Below are positions 35,201 to 35,759 of a stretch of DNA of 35,759 nt, one piece after another. The stretch comes from Nevskia sp. (GTDB taxonomy: Bacteria > Pseudomonadota > Gammaproteobacteria > Nevskiales > Nevskiaceae): assembly GCA_016779605.1 (NCBI GenBank), contig JADHNH010000028.1, positions 1-35,759 of the forward strand, read 5' to 3'. Made by a program: the position numbers and the translations under genes. Within the stretch, counting starts at the first letter, position 1, and the number at the start of each line of letters is the position of its first letter. The notes below the pieces were generated by a model that worked only from the letters and a program-made list of their open reading frames with translations, did no database searches and was not told the origin of the DNA.

Positions 35201-35279
35201 CCTGGAAAAAGGTATACGCGGTCGCAGCCGCGACCGCGGCTGCGGCAACAGACAAACCTGGGTCGATCGGTGGACGCAT
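32244..35279 (-). CDS. Membrane c-di-GMP phosphodiesterase: MHYT-like (decayed)-PAS-GAF-GGDEF (decayed)-EAL
   Basis: A 1011-residue signalling protein. The seven-helix-like N-terminus (about 1-240) has the layout of an MHYT sensor (GTGFWAAQLIALLALRLP), but the Met-His-Tyr/Phe ligands are gone. Then follow a PAS domain (about 275-395; MFGYRPEEIVG), a GAF-like domain (about 415-565), a GGDEF domain (about 575-735) whose signature is GADVF (659-663), and an EAL domain (about 750-1000). The EAL domain keeps Glu787 (EAL), Asn846, Glu878, Asp908-Asp909, Lys929, Glu965 and Gln985. It is thus predicted to hydrolyse c-di-GMP and not make it. The ATG at 35279 has a G-rich run about 14 bases upstream. 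Confidence 0.92.
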   Translation of the reverse strand: MRPPIDPGLSVAAAAVAAATAYTFFQVASRIGASKARAGRLWLAGGAVVVGTGFWAAQLIALLALRLPAGQGIDPLLSVCALFSGVLGGALLLSVSSGPQPPLLQLLGIGFAAAAALCGVSLLDSPAAGLDPPAQFDTVSVLAAAGLTVLSCLLQLVLVFRLRPAESRLPAPVPVVAPLVAGLLQGGALLLGASAARIEPVSACAVAVCLPPDPLALGLAIAGGASMVLALAAVAARLDAERGTLTAQMLSLADAAIADVRREAAAKERAQDSLRDAEARHRVLLETVPDTIVLIDTDNVVRYANQSVWRMFGYRPEEIVGNKISMLQPERLRMAHRQAFQRYLEDDARRSEHSAIETMGLRGDGREFPIELSFVESNFNGRRVFAGFIRDTSARRERESKILRQGRIHALLSRINGEMLHTRSRHELLDRVCRIAIEQGQFRLAIVGLRDGQEIKPVALHGVDDFSIERNVVISLDPDGLGGDGPTAAALRAQTVRVCNDSAADIEPVAWRVAATRRGHRSVALFPLIVGGQLAGCLSLYASEPFFFGDDDVRLLNELARNVSYAMEFVARDEKLDYLAFYDPLTGLANRRLFGDRLNEFSQAARLAGQCMAVVLVDLEDFKSVNDTLGSGAGDSLLRAVATRLVRIGGNAQSVARLGADVFGLVLPQLKQASDFQAHWQAQIANSMSRSFKLHEQELRVSAKFGVALFPDDGDDADSLVRNAEAALKQAKHSGERLLFYSQEISKALNERLNLASQLRGALERKEFVLYYQPKVHAADGLISGAEALIRWNSPELGQVPPGRFVPLLEETGLVLEVGRWALIQAASDRKRWIEMGLATPRVAVNLSSVQLRSPDIVEVVRLVIDGIEESGGGLDLEITETILMTDVEQHIHKLKIVRDMGLSISIDDFGTGYSSLAYLAKLPINAVKIDRSFIVGMTESTDTMNIVSTIISLAHSMNLKVIAEGVESQEQLRFLKLLQCDQIQGYLFAKPLPPGDFEQLLRDGGRLALE

Positions 35280-35719
35280 TGCCGCTGGTGATTCCCCCCG
35301 TGCGGAAGTCTACGTCAAACGCGGCACCATCCATACGGCCCCGAATAAATTTTGCCGCACTCCGCGGCAAGACGGCACCTGCCCTGCCCTTGCTTCGATG
35401 CCGCTCCGCCGCAGTCCTGCAAATTGCGCGCCGGCCGGAATACGAAAAGTCCGTCGGCAAACCTATCCGCCGCTACCGGCGGGCTGGCCATCGCATACGA
35501 ACGCCACGGGAAATTCTGCGGCAACGGAACTACGACGATATGACGCACCAGGAAGGATTTCGACAAATTCGCCTGGAGCGAATTTGCGCCGCCGCAGGCG
35601 AGCCCAGGGCCTGGCCCAGGGAGGGGCCTGGCAACCTCCGACGCAGTCGGAGGTGAGAATCCCCTCTCCTGCGGCGTGCAGACCGCAGAGCACTTTCTTC
35701 AGAGAGAGGGATCTTGATA
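35280..35719. other. Gene-free stretch with several hairpins
   Basis: About 440 bp between the EAL gene and tRNA-Arg with no credible coding frame. It holds five inverted repeats: 35352-35370 (TTGCCGC, loop 5); 35564-35586 (CAAATTCGC, perfect 9-bp stem, loop 5); 35634-35654 (ACCTCCGAC, perfect 9-bp stem, loop 3); and a nested pair with inner stem CTGCGG 35669-35674/35683-35688 and outer stem CCCTCTC 35662-35668/35704-35710. GGGCCTGGC is also directly repeated at 35607 and 35624. The first hairpin, read toward the EAL gene, is followed by AATTTATT. The right half could be a structured RNA or remnants of an insertion beside the tRNA. Confidence 0.7.
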
Positions 35720-35759
35720 TGGCGCGCCCGGAAGGATTCGAACCTCCGACCCCCTGGTT
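35720..35759 (-). tRNA. tRNA-Arg, 3' half only (window edge)
   Basis: The reverse strand gives positions 37-76 of a tRNA: anticodon-stem 3' strand CCAGG, variable loop GGGTC, T-arm GGAGG-TTCGAAT-CCTTC with all pairs formed (one G-T), acceptor strand CGGGCGC, discriminator G and encoded CCA. The acceptor strand and G73 match E. coli tRNA-Arg(CCG). The anticodon and 5' half lie outside the window, so the isoacceptor is not proven. Confidence 0.85.

Noticed and set aside
35463-35693. Small minus-strand frame of 76 codons upstream of the EAL gene
   Set aside because: No motif, and it runs through the perfect hairpins next to the tRNA; unlikely to be coding.

Overview
The window is a very GC-rich stretch of bacterial chromosome, almost certainly from a gammaproteobacterium. 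The block nadA-glyA-nrdR-ribD-ribE-ribBA-ribH-nusB-thiL, and the short palindromic GGGAATCGG-type intergenic arrays around glyA, suggest the Xanthomonadales/Lysobacterales or a close relative such as Nevskiales. This placement rests on gene order and repeat style only; no marker phylogeny was possible.

Positions 1-15.9 kb hold a nearly unbroken minus-strand housekeeping block. In transcription order it contains a FmdB-type zinc ribbon protein, a DUF502 membrane protein, aspS, a secreted Ig-like lipoprotein, nadA, glyA, nrdR, ribD, ribE, ribBA (RibBX type), ribH, nusB, thiL, murI, pgpA and an AtuA-family protein. Riboflavin synthesis is the core, with NAD, one-carbon, thiamine diphosphate, peptidoglycan and phospholipid genes attached. 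MurI, ThiL and RibBA each show a non-standard residue or domain at a functionally important place.

Positions 16-22.3 kb hold hsp20, a MITE-like palindrome, a YfcG-type glutathione transferase, and a tetR-adaptor-RND permease operon. The tetR gene looks leaderless, with its operator touching the start codon.

Positions 22.4-29.1 kb look like an oxygen or energy-stress regulatory island: two paralogous CBS-domain proteins, glucokinase and ADP-glucose pyrophosphorylase (glycogen synthesis), a FixL-like haem-PAS histidine kinase, a receiver-only response regulator, and an FNR-type regulator with four cysteines. FNR-like dyads lie upstream of hsp20, of the first CBS gene and of the receiver gene; the last is spaced exactly as a class II FNR promoter. 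I regard this as the most interesting system in the window: two oxygen sensors (haem and Fe-S) that may share a small local regulon.

Positions 29.2-35.8 kb hold a kpsS-like capsule gene followed by an LtaS/OpgB-like phosphoglycerol transferase, preceded by four 13-bp tandem repeats. Next come a 1011-residue membrane c-di-GMP phosphodiesterase with a decayed MHYT-like sensor and decayed GGDEF domain, a gene-free 440-bp stretch rich in hairpins, and the 3' half of a tRNA-Arg gene running off the end.
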